Assembly (NCBI RefSeq): GCF_000517405.1
Contig: NZ_CP006568.1
Location: 3,968,001 to 4,032,000 of the forward strand
Reading direction: 5' to 3'
DNA from: Candidatus Sodalis pierantonius str. SOPE
GTDB lineage: Bacteria > Pseudomonadota > Gammaproteobacteria > Enterobacterales > Enterobacteriaceae
DNA: 64,000 bases
Of the stretch, positions 28,061-36,415 are shown one piece after another. The notes beneath the pieces were generated by a model. That model saw nothing but the letters and a program-made list of their open reading frames with translations, ran no database searches and was not told the origin of the DNA. Within the stretch, counting starts at the first letter, position 1, and every line of letters starts with the position of its first letter. The position numbers and the translations under genes are program-made.

Positions 28061-29109
28061 GGCTTTGTTGAATAAATCGAACTTTTAGGTGACTGGCGGC
28101 TCTGATCACTACATTCGTTTCAACATCAGGTCCCCATGGCAAAGCAAAAGTTTAAAATTACCAACTGGCCCGCATACAACAATGCGCTCAGGCAGCGGAG
28201 GGACCTGACAGTATGGCTTGATGAGTCAGCCATTGCTGCATGGACTGAGAGTACACCACCTGAACATCGTGGCCGGCCGCTTCACTACACCGATATGGCC
28301 ATTACCACGGTTCTGATGATAAAGCGCGTGTTTAACCTTTCGCTCCGGGCGTTACAGGGTTTCGTTGACGCAATTTTTAAACTGATGGGGCTGTCGCTGC
28401 GCTGCCCAGATTACTCTCTGGTCAGCCGGCGAGCAAAAACCGTCGACATCAGCATAAAAACGCCAACCCGCGGCGCACACCTGGTCATCGATGGCACCGG
28501 CCTGAAAATCTTCGGCGAAGGCGAATGGAAAGTCAGGCAGCATGGGGCTGAGAGGCGCAGAGTATGGCGCAAGCTTCATCTGGCAGTAGATAGCGCGACA
28601 CATGAAATTATCTGTGCCGATTTATCGCTAAGCGGTACGACAGATGCGCAGGCGCTGCCCGGGCTGATTAACCAAACCCACCGGAAAATCAGGGAAGCGT
28701 CGGCTGACAGTGCTTACGATACGCGTTACTGTCATGATGCTCTGCTGAGGAAAAAAATAAAGCCGCTTATCCCACCGCGAAGTGGTGCGCAATATTGGCC
28801 AGCTCGATACCATGAGCGTAACCATGCGGTGGCAAATCAGCATCTGAGCGGCAATAACGATACCTGAAAAAAGAAAGTAGGTTATCACCGGCGTTCACTG
28901 GCTGAAACGGCCATGTTCCGGTTTAAAACACTTCTGGGTGGTCATCTGAGTCTGCATGACTATGACGCGCAGGTAGGTGAGGCTATGGCAATGGTCAAAG
29001 CGCTTAACCGGATCACGCTGTTAGGAATGCCAAACAGCGTCCGCATCATGTAACAATCGCCCTGATAGGGAGGAAGTCGTCACAAATTTCGGATTTATTC
29101 AACAAAGCG
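28061..29109 (+). mobile_element. IS5-family (IS903-group) element, copy 1
   Basis: The element is 1049 bp with terminal repeats GGCTTTGTTGAATAAATC and GATTTATTCAACAAAGCG. The flanks share TCGCTAGC (28053-28060 and 29110-29117), a nine-base target duplication that has lost one base. It is inserted in the fimbrial chaperone gene. Confidence 0.93.
28136..29053 (+). pseudogene. IS903-type transposase, internal stop
   Basis: Same 305-codon gene as at 29833. A Trp codon has become TGA at 28865-28867 (NNDT then KKKVGYHRRS), removing the last about 62 residues with the catalytic Glu (SLAETAMFRF). Otherwise almost identical to copy 2. Confidence 0.93.
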
Positions 29110-29757
29110 TCGCTAGCAGTAAGTCGGAGCTGGCATCATTAGTATCAACTTTGGGGATTTCTTTCACGTTAAGCCAAAATAATTTCTCGCTGCTGCCTTG
29201 ACGCACTTTGGGATCCACAACATTTATACGCAGCGTGACTTTATGGTGCGCTTTTATTTGCGCTACCGGCGGCTCCACCATCAGATTTTCTTGTGGTTTG
29301 CCCGCGCTGTTCTCCAGCCAACTTTGCATCAAATAATCATCATCGGTAGGGTTTTCTACCACGATGGAGGCGGATTGTTCGCCGGCGGGGAAAATCAACC
29401 GCGTGCCGTCGAGGATCAATGCGGCTTTGGCTGAGAATAAAGGCGTAGCTAACAGCATGACCGGCAGAATAACGCCACCGAGTCGACGAAAAAAGATAGA
29501 CATAATATCTCACCGTTTTAGATGGAGTGACTACATGTAGAGGTAAACCGGAGGGTAAGAGTAAACTTAATAGGTTGTCGTGCTAATCTGGGATTACGGC
29601 TCTCTACGTCTGATAATTGCCTATCCCTGCCCATCTATATATGGGCGGTATTATCAACCTTTCTTTCTAAACCAATTCTAAATGAAAATGATTGCCATAT
29701 TCTATAATTGTTAAATATGCAGCGAAATTGTTGCCCTTGCCGCGAGTGGCCCTAAGG

Positions 29758-30806
29758 GGCTTTGTTGAATAAATCGAACTTTTAGGTGACTGGCGGCTCT
29801 GATCACTACATTCGTTTCAACATCAGGTCCCCATGGCAAAGCAAAAGTTTAAAATTACCAACTGGCCCGCATACAACAATGCGCTCAGGCAGCGGGGGGA
29901 CATGACAGTATGGCTTGATGAGTCAGCCATTGCTGCATGGACTGAGAGTACACCACCTGAACATCGTGGCCGGCCGCTTCACTACACCGATATGGCCATT
30001 ACCACGGTTCTGATGATAAAGCGCGTGTTTAACCTTTCGCTCCGGGCGTTACAGGGTTTCGTTGACGCAATTTTTAAACTGATGGGGCTGTCGCTGCGCT
30101 GCCCAGATTACTCTCTGGTCAGCCGGCGAGCAAAAACCGTCGACATCAGCATAAAAACGCCAACCCGCGGCGCACACCTGGTCATCGATGGCACCGGCCT
30201 GAAAATCTTCGGCGAAGGCGAATGGAAAGTCAGGCAGCATGGGGCTGAGAGGCGCAGAGTATGGCGCAAGCTTCATCTGGCAGTAGATAGCGCGACACAT
30301 GAAATTATCTGTGCCGATTTATCGCTAAGCGGTACGACAGATGCGCAGGCGCTGCCCGGGCTGATTAACCAAACCCACCGGAAAATCAGGGAAGCGTCGG
30401 CTGACAGTGCTTACGATACGCGTTACTGTCATGATGCTCTGCTGAGGAAAAAAATAAAGCCGCTTATCCCACCGCGAAGTGGTGCGCAATATTGGCCAGC
30501 TCGATACCATGAGCGTAACCATGCGGTGGCAAATCAGCATCTGAGCGGCAATAACGATACCTGGAAAAAGAAAGTAGGTTATCACCGGCGTTCACTGGCT
30601 GAAACGGCCATGTTCCGGTTTAAAACACTTCTGGGTGGTCATCTGAGTCTGCATGACTATGACGCGCAGGTAGGTGAGGCTATGGCAATGGTCAAAGCGC
30701 TTAACCGGATCACGCTGTTAGGAATGCCAAACAGCGTCCGCATCATGTAACAATCGCCCTGATAGGGAGGAAGTCGTCACAAATTTCGGATTTATTCAAC
30801 AAAGCG
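29758..30806 (+). mobile_element. IS5-family (IS903-group) element, copy 2, complete
   Basis: The element is 1049 bp with the same termini as copy 1. A perfect 9-bp target duplication, GCCCTAAGG, lies at 29749-29757 and 30807-30815, the size expected for IS903-group elements. It lies upstream of the fimbrial chaperone gene in a non-coding stretch. Confidence 0.96.
29833..30750 (+). CDS. IS903-type transposase, intact
   Basis: This 305-residue DDE transposase is the only unbroken one of the three IS903 copies here. The catalytic signature is visible: Asp in LVIDGTGLKIF, Asp in ASADSAYDTRY and Glu in RSLAETAMFRFKTLLGG (the Y-x2-R-x3-E-x6-K pattern of the IS4/IS5 superfamily). Compared with copy 3 it lacks two residues near position 112 (TRGAHLV instead of TRGEISHLV); whether this affects activity is unknown. 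The Asp lies just after this site. Confidence 0.93.
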   Translation: MAKQKFKITNWPAYNNALRQRGDMTVWLDESAIAAWTESTPPEHRGRPLHYTDMAITTVLMIKRVFNLSLRALQGFVDAIFKLMGLSLRCPDYSLVSRRAKTVDISIKTPTRGAHLVIDGTGLKIFGEGEWKVRQHGAERRRVWRKLHLAVDSATHEIICADLSLSGTTDAQALPGLINQTHRKIREASADSAYDTRYCHDALLRKKIKPLIPPRSGAQYWPARYHERNHAVANQHLSGNNDTWKKKVGYHRRSLAETAMFRFKTLLGGHLSLHDYDAQVGEAMAMVKALNRITLLGMPNSVRIM

Positions 30807-30815
30807 GCCCTAAGG

Positions 30816-31371
30816 TTAAAGGCGTTGGTTAATGTTAGGTAGGTGAATACGACGGCTTTGTTGAAAGAGAAAACGAAATGTTATCGCATCTTGAATAAGG
30901 CGAGCGTATTTTTTACATGCGGTCTGCGGTATAGGTTCAGCGTTATAAAGATCCCCAGCCCAGAAGCGGGGTAGGTACGGCGGTCAGTCCGCTGTGCCGC
31001 AACTGGCGTCAATACTATTACGGGCGGGTGCGGCGCTCGCTTCTGCCGCTGTCGCGTCTTTCGGCGTGCCGCCAGCCGTGCAACCAAGGCAATTGCGTTA
31101 AAGGTGATAAAGGAAAGCAAGGCTAGCCGATTCCGCGATAACGGCAGCCTGGATGCGGAGAAATGAACAGGACCTACGGTGCGCCGAAGGGGAGCGCTAG
31201 CCTGTCTGTGCCGGGTTATTTAAGAAAAAGGGGATGTGCCAAACGCGTGATCGGAATGAAAAGGCGTCGCTGGCGCAGGGGAGGGGAATGAGGATACAGC
31301 GTAGGGAGTGCGTGAAGCGATGAGGAAGGAGCGAGCTAAACATGAGGTGTACATTAGCTGCTCCGCAAAAA
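30816..31371. other. gene-poor stretch
   Basis: No frame here has convincing codon use, ribosome site or family resemblance. At 30854-30865 the 12 bases GGCTTTGTTGAA equal the first 12 of the IS903 terminus, possibly a relic end. The frames at 30881-31120 and 31220-31408 look like chance ORFs. Confidence 0.5.
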
Positions 31372-31704
31372 CTATTCGCTGTTTACCGTGGTATTGCCGG
31401 ATTGGCACCCTACCACCATCATACCCGTCGCAACAAAAAACGGCAGACTCGCTCCCGATGGAAACGCTATGGAGAGACTAACGCCTGCGGCGAGCAAATT
31501 TAATACGAGAGGAAACTTATTCGCCAATTTGCACAAATTATGACAAATCGGCACAGCCATTTTTAAACCGCAATTGGCAACCGAGCAAATTCGCGAAGCA
31601 AAAGCGGAAAGATCATCGTAGACCATGACCTCTGTTGCTAAAGGAACGATGTCATTTCGGGTAATAGCGGGGCCGTCTGGAAAATAAGCAGGGAGTGAAT
31701 TCAT
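31372..31704 (-). CDS. hypothetical protein, possible membrane segment
   Basis: I do not recognise this 110-residue frame. It begins MNSLPAYFPDGPAITRND from ATG 31702-31704, with GGAT nine bases upstream and an AT-rich leader (31705-31740) that looks like promoter DNA. The middle is Cys-containing (ICSVANCGLKMAVPICHN) and a hydrophobic stretch near residues 67-100 (LVLNLLAAGVSLSIAF, LPFFVATGMMVVGC) could form one or two membrane passes. The composition is more AT-rich than neighbouring core genes, suggesting acquired DNA or an accessory gene. There is no neighbour of known function, so its role cannot be inferred. Confidence 0.45.
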   Translation of the reverse strand: MNSLPAYFPDGPAITRNDIVPLATEVMVYDDLSAFASRICSVANCGLKMAVPICHNLCKLANKFPLVLNLLAAGVSLSIAFPSGASLPFFVATGMMVVGCQSGNTTVNSE

Positions 31705-31830
31705 AAAAATTATCCATAATTTAGTTGAATTTTCCTTAATAGTCTCTGTTTCCCAAGGCGGGTAAAGCGGTGTGGACGCTACACCAATGCGAAATCAGAG
31801 GGTTATCGTTGATGATTGTCTTCACTCTGG

Positions 31831-31864
31831 CGCCGTTATGCAAGCGCTGGCATGCATAACGGCG
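31831..31864. terminator. perfect 12-bp hairpin
   Basis: CGCCGTTATGCA and TGCATAACGGCG form a perfect 12-bp stem around a 10-base loop. A short T-run (CATTTTTTG) begins about 17 bases downstream on the plus strand, too far for a classical terminator. It could be a terminator of lost genes or a relic inverted repeat. Confidence 0.4.
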
Positions 31865-31907
31865 GGTCACGTCACATTCTCATTTTTTGTTAGAGGTTAA
31901 ATTATGC

Positions 31908-32027
31908 CTAAGAAATAGATAAATTAGCAATATTACGCGCGATTAAATCTAAACCACGGGGAATATGTTCTATTCCCCAAGGGGCGCCATTGCGAAGAGG
32001 ATCATCTCCGGTTATGTCTAAATTATT
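31908..32027 (-). pseudogene. C-terminal fragment of an unrecognised protein
   Basis: A minus-strand frame of 39 codons bounded by TAA (32028-32030) and TAG (31908-31910) reads NNLDITGDDPLRNGAPWG, then IEHIPRGLDLIARNIAN and LSIS. The composition is protein-like rather than random, but no start codon precedes it. It is most likely the tail of a decayed gene. The family was not recognised. Confidence 0.4.
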
Positions 32028-32613
32028 TTAAATTCTCACCACGACCGTGCGGTGCATCATAAATATTCCGTCAATGCGCGGTAATAACCTAAAGGGGCCG
32101 TGATGATGACGGTGCAAAAGCATTTCAATCTATGCAGGCAATAAGGCCAAAAAAATGAACATCGACGCGCCGATAAAAGAGGGGCGCCCCGACACCAACA
32201 TGGGGTGAAACCTCGTGGCTAAGACAAAGCCAAATAGAAGTCGCTGAGCCTTAGCCGATGCCCGGCAGGGATTCTGCGTCACGTGTTGTCTTTTTCCTCC
32301 TCGGCGTGCTGTATGAACACCACTGTTAGCCAAATGGCGCGCGGGTGTGGACGATGCGTAAGAGGCCCACGCGCGAACCGCTGAAGCCAGCAGAGCAGGC
32401 GCTTAATGGCAAGCGTGGCCGTAGGCGGGCGGTACGGTCAGTGTGGCACCTATCTCTGCAAGGGACGGCGGGCGCGAAGGGATTCAGGGCTGCGGATATC
32501 GGTACAGCAAATTTTCGCGGGGGAATGAAGATACGCCGGGCGGCAAGCGTGGCGGAAGCGGTGGGCCAGGAGATACAAAGCAAAAAAGGTGTGATGCCGC
32601 TAAGCAAAACACC
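32028..32613. other. gene-poor stretch upstream of IS256 copy 4
   Basis: Overlapping ORFs on both strands (for example 32326-32607 and 32345-32623) are low-complexity, Arg/Ala-rich readings typical of chance frames. No gene, repeat or RNA is supported. Confidence 0.5.
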
Positions 32614-32621
32614 TTTTAAAT

Positions 32622-33934
32622 GAGCCCGTACCGGATTCTGTGTAAATACCTTTTCTCAGAAGTGACCGTCCAGGCGGTCACTGAACTCGATAATAAAGCG
32701 GCTCATTGCCATGCGCCAGTCCCTCAAAGGCATTGTCCATTTCTGTGAGGCCGCCTGTATCGCCAGCCACACCACCTTTTTACACTGCGTCGTCGGTCGG
32801 GAACACCTTGCGCTTTTTGATGGCATGCCGGATCACTCTGTTTAACGACTCGATGGCGTTGGTCGTGTAGATCACCTTGCGGATGTCCGTTGGGTAGGCA
32901 AAGAACGTGGCCAGATTGGCCCAGTTTGCCTGCCAGCTTCGACTTATTTGCGGGTAGCGGATGTCCCAGGCACTGGAGAACGCTTCCAGCGCCTGCAAGC
33001 CGGCTTCTTCCGTAGGGGCCTGATAGATAGCTTTCAGGTCGCGGGTGACGGCCTTGTAGTCCTTCCTGGAGACGAACCGCAGGCTGTTGCGCACCATATG
33101 CACGATACACAGCTGGAGCCGCGCCTCCGGATACACCGCGTTAATAGCGTCAGGGAAACCTTTCAGCCCGTCTACGCAGGCGATAAGGATATCGTTCAGG
33201 CCGCGGTTTTTCAGCTCTGTCAGCACGTTCAGCCAGAACTTTGCGCTTTCATTTTCGGCCAGCCACATACCTAGCAACTCTTTCTGGCCTTCGATGTTGA
33301 TGCCCAGCGCCAGGAACACAGATTTGTTGATGATGCGGCTGTCCTGCCGGACTTTTAGAACGATATAGTCAAGATAAATAATGGGATAGACTGCATCCAG
33401 AGGCCGGTTTTGCCATTCGACAACCTGCTCCATGACCGCATCGGTGACCTTTGAGACCAGCGCCGGCGAGACATCGGCGTCATACAGCTCTTTGAACGCG
33501 GCGGCGATCTCGCGGGTGGTCATCCCTTTAGCGTACAACGATAAAATCTGGTTATCCATCCCGGTAATCCGGGTCTGGTTCTTCTTCTTCTTCACCAGTT
33601 GCGGTTCAAAGGAACCGTCACGATCGCGCGGAGTACGCAGCGCCAGCGGGCCATCGCCAGTAGTAACGGTTTTTGTGGAATAGCCGTTGCGGGCGTTGGT
33701 CCCCGGTTTAGGCTGATTTTTATCGTAGCCGAGGTGATGGGTCATTTCGGCATTGAGAGCTGCTTCGACGCTGATTTTTTTCAGCAGCCGATCAAGATCT
33801 TCAGGGGTTTTGAGATTTTTGGCCAGTTCGTTAGCCAGAGCCTGCAACTGTTTTTCGTCCATAAACTAATCTGTTTTTGATGTTGGATTGAACATATCAA
33901 AATCAGGCAAATACACAAATTTCTAAACAGGCTC
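32622..33934 (-). mobile_element. IS256-family element, copy 4, beside fis
   Basis: The element is 1313 bp. A perfect 8-bp target duplication TTTTAAAT lies at 32614-32621 and 33935-33942, so this is a simple insertion. The left terminus (GAGCCCGTACCGGATTC) has diverged from the other copies. It lies 26 bases past the fis stop and probably displaced the normal 3' end of the dusB-fis transcript. Confidence 0.95.
32657..33862 (-). pseudogene. IS256-family transposase, 3' frameshift
   Basis: It starts at 33862 and is open for 360 codons to 32780. Compared with copy 3 it lacks three codons near residue 24 (PEDLDRLL), has one extra Lys (VKKKKNQ), and has one added base near 32780 that shifts the frame after PTDDAV, losing about 46 C-terminal residues. 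All three catalytic acidic residues precede the break, yet activity is unlikely. Confidence 0.9.
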
Positions 33935-33960
33935 TTTTAAATCAGGGCGATATGAACTAA

Positions 33961-34257
33961 TTAGTTCATGCCGTATTTTTTCAGTTTCTTACGCAGGGTG
34001 CCGCGGTTGATGCCCATCATCTGTGCCGCGCGGGTCTGATTGCCGCGGGTGTATTGCATCACCATGTCCAACAAAGGCTGTTCTACTTCAGCCAATACCA
34101 GCTCATACAGGTCGTTGACGCCCTGACCGTTCAATTGAGCAAAATAGTTCTTCAGTGCTTGCTTTACCGAGTCACGCAGGGGTTTTTGCGTTACCTGATC
34201 CTGAGAGTTAACGGTGGAAACGGTCAGTACGTCAGAATTTACGCGTTGTTCGAACAT
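33961..34257 (-). CDS. fis: nucleoid protein and global regulator Fis
   Basis: Fis bends DNA, activates rRNA promoters and helps site-specific recombination. The 98-residue protein is complete and looks essentially identical to E. coli Fis, with the N-terminal beta-hairpin arm (MFEQRVNSDVLTVSTV) and the C-terminal helix-turn-helix (NQTRAAQMMGINRGTLRKKL). It is the second gene after dusB, as in all enterobacteria, and is expected to be driven by the strong growth-rate-controlled promoter upstream of dusB. Preservation without change in a decaying genome implies strong selection. An IS256 copy begins just past the stop. Confidence 0.99.
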   Translation of the reverse strand: MFEQRVNSDVLTVSTVNSQDQVTQKPLRDSVKQALKNYFAQLNGQGVNDLYELVLAEVEQPLLDMVMQYTRGNQTRAAQMMGINRGTLRKKLKKYGMN

Positions 34258-34280
34258 AGTTCTGTCTGCTCTTTTTTCTA

Positions 34281-35246
34281 TTACGTAAGATTTGCAAAGT
34301 ATGCCTCCAACGCCTCCAGCTGTTCGCTGGCATCCTCAATGGCGTTGAATGTGCGCCTAAACTGGTTGTCGGGGGCATGCGCCTGTAATGACCAGGACAC
34401 GTGCTTACGAGCGATGCGGAATCCCTTGCCTGGACCATAAAAGTCGTGCAATTTCCTGACATGCTCCATCAACAAATACTTCACTTCGCCTAACGGCAGC
34501 GGCAGCAGCAGTTCCCCCGTATCCAGATAATGCTGGATTTCCCGGAAGATCCAGGGTCTTCCCTGAGCGGCGCGGCCTATCATCAGGGCATCCGCCCCGG
34601 TGTAATCCAGCACCGCTCTGGCTTTCTGCGGGTCAGTAATGTCCCCATTGGCGATAACCGAAATGGAAACACACTGCTTAACTACCCGAATACTGTCGTA
34701 CTCCGCGTCGCCGTTAAACAGGCAGGCGCGAGTGCGGCCATGAATCGTGATGGCCTGTATACTACAATCTTCGGCCAATTGGGCAATTTGTACACAATTT
34801 CGGTGATCCGGCGCCCAGCCTGTGCGAATTTTCAGCGTCACCGGCACGTCGACGGCATGCACCACCGCCATCAGGATCTGCTTTATCAGATCCGGATATT
34901 GCAGCAATGCGGAGCCCGCCAATTTCCGGTTCACTTTCTTGGCTGGGCAACCCATATTGATATCAATCAGCTGCGCGCCGTTCGCCACGTTAATGACGGC
35001 GGCGGCGGCCATATCAGCAGGATTGCTACCGGCAATTTGCACCGCCCGGATACCGGGTTCATCACTATGTACCATGCGCAAACGCGACTTATCCGTTCGC
35101 CATACCTCGGGGTTCGAGGACGGCATTTCCGAAACCGTCATTCCCGCTCCCATCGCGTGACATAAGGCTCTGAACGGGCGGTCTGTCACACCGGCCATCG
35201 GAGCCGCAATCAGGCAATTAGCGAGCTGGAGGTGTCCAATACGCAT
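34281..35246 (-). CDS. dusB: tRNA-dihydrouridine synthase B
   Basis: DusB reduces uridine to dihydrouridine in the tRNA D-loop, using FMN and NADPH. With the start at ATG 35244-35246 it has 321 residues, the E. coli length; the frame extends ten codons further upstream but that would run into the promoter. The active-site Cys is C100 in NMGCPAKKVNRK. FMN-site residues appear in APMAGVTDRPFR (N-terminus) and ITIHGRTR, and MIGRAAQGRPW lies near the C-terminus. It lies 23 bases before fis in one operon. No lesion. Confidence 0.96.
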   Translation of the reverse strand: MRIGHLQLANCLIAAPMAGVTDRPFRALCHAMGAGMTVSEMPSSNPEVWRTDKSRLRMVHSDEPGIRAVQIAGSNPADMAAAAVINVANGAQLIDINMGCPAKKVNRKLAGSALLQYPDLIKQILMAVVHAVDVPVTLKIRTGWAPDHRNCVQIAQLAEDCSIQAITIHGRTRACLFNGDAEYDSIRVVKQCVSISVIANGDITDPQKARAVLDYTGADALMIGRAAQGRPWIFREIQHYLDTGELLLPLPLGEVKYLLMEHVRKLHDFYGPGKGFRIARKHVSWSLQAHAPDNQFRRTFNAIEDASEQLEALEAYFANLT

Positions 35247-35284
35247 AGACAAAGAGAGACCATACTGTGTCCGCAAGGGCGCGT

Positions 35285-35313
35285 ATATTACGCATTTTTT
35301 TCATCAGATGAAA
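35285..35313 (-). promoter_or_regulatory. dusB-fis operon promoter
   Basis: On the minus strand TTTCAT (35313-35308) and TAATAT (35290-35285) are 17 bases apart, followed by a GC-rich discriminator (ACGCGCCC). This matches the known arrangement of the enterobacterial fis promoter, including the discriminator that makes it sensitive to ppGpp. A-tracts upstream (35314-35450) are suited to Fis or IHF binding. Confidence 0.75.
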
Positions 35314-35527
35314 GGCCAAACTTTGAACAATACCGTGTCTGCGATCAATGATTTCGGTCTTTTACGCGCGGGTAATACACTTTTTTCATTAAATACATAA
35401 CGTTAACAAAACTAGTCTATTTTGTGCGTTAACAAATTTTTCCTCACCCCGCCGCGCCGCGCGAGCATATCATTAAAGCGTGGCTGACCGCGGCGCGGAC
35501 CTGGCGGCGTCGCGCCCCGGTTCGCCT

Positions 35528-36404
35528 TTAGCGCCGCTGGCCGGTAATGCGGCACCACTCGTCTTTTTCGGCCACCGGATCGAGGGCGAAAGCTGCGGCA
35601 TACGCCTGCGCCACGCTCTGTGCCTGGCTGGCCAAAATGCCGGACAGCCCAAGAAAGCCCCCCGGCCGCGGTAAATCAATAATGAGCGGCGCCAGTTCGC
35701 GCAGCGGTCCGGCGAGGATATTCGCCACCACCACGTCGGCATGCAGCTCCCGCGGCTGCGCTTGCGGCAAATACAACGCCAAACGGTCCGCCACGCCGTT
35801 ACGCTGAGCGTTGTCGAGGCTGGCCTGAATCGCTTGCGGGTCGATATCTATGCCGATAGCCTGCGCCGCGCCCAATTTCAGGGCGGCGATGGCCAGAATG
35901 CCCGAACCACAGCCGAAATCGATTACCGTCTTGCCGCGCAGGTCAAGACCGTCCAGCCATTGCAGGCACAACGCTGTCGTCGGATGCGTACCGGTACCGA
36001 AGGCCAGGCCCGGTCCAGCATCACATTGACCGCCTCAGGGTCCGGCACTGGGCGCCAGCTGGGGCAAATCCAGAGCCGTTCGCCGAAGCGCATGGGATGA
36101 AAATTGTCCATCCATTCCCGCTCCCAGTCTTTGTCCTCCAACTGCTCGATTTTATGGGCGAAACCGGCGCCCAGCAGCGGATGGCCCTGGAGAGCGTCCA
36201 CGACGGCCGTCATATCGGTCTCGGCGTCATACAGGCCGATTCGGTATCTCCCCATAAGCGCGTCTCGCCCGGTAGGGGCTCATATACGGGGGTATCGTGG
36301 GTATCTTCAAAAGTAACCGACACCGCGCCGCTTTCCGTCAGCGCGTCGCTCATGGTATCGGCCAGTTGGCCGGTGGTGGTGATTTTCAGTTGTATCCAAG
36401 GCAT
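35528..36404 (-). pseudogene. prmA: ribosomal protein L11 methyltransferase, two frameshifts
   Basis: PrmA trimethylates ribosomal protein L11. It begins MPWIQLKITTTGQLADTMSD at 36404 in one frame. Near 36245 it shifts (ETRLWGDTES then IGLYDAETDM), and near 36015 it shifts again (EAVNVMLD then the GLAFGTGTHP region). The SAM-binding motif FGCGSGILAIAALKLGA and the catalytic-loop VVANILAGPLRELAP are readable in the last frame, which ends at 35528. PrmA is dispensable in E. coli, in keeping with its loss. Confidence 0.93.
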
Positions 36405-36415
36405 AGCGGTTCTCG

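Larger units (their letters stand above)
27743..29503 (-). pseudogene. periplasmic fimbrial chaperone, split by IS903 and frameshifted
   Basis: This is a PapD/FimC-type chaperone that escorts pilus subunits through the periplasm. The N-terminal part 29110-29503 has a signal peptide and family motifs (LDGTRLIFPAGEQSASIVV, YLMQSWLENSAGK, FWLNVKEIP). An IS903 copy at 28061-29109 interrupts it after SSDLLLA, and QTRIKPFFRP follows directly on the other side. A further frameshift near 27810 separates NQNVTRA from GKVIYDTLANFSDIS; the stop is TGA at 27743-27745. The subunit gene begins 27 bases later. The upstream 29504-29757 is AT-rich and probably held the promoter. Confidence 0.9.

Noticed and set aside
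29700..29760. Fur-box-like AT-rich sequence upstream of the fimbrial chaperone
   Set aside because: Too poor a match to the Fur palindrome to support a claim.
28061..30806. Two directly repeated IS903 copies flanking 650 bp, looking like a composite transposon
   Set aside because: Each copy has its own different target duplication, and the DNA between them is the 5' end of the interrupted chaperone gene, so they are independent insertions.
30881..31120. 79-codon minus-strand ORF near IS903 copy 2
   Set aside because: Arg-rich, no ribosome site, no resemblance to known proteins.
32345..32623. 92-codon plus-strand ORF before IS256 copy 4
   Set aside because: It runs into the IS target site, overlaps another ORF on the opposite strand, and has chance-like composition.
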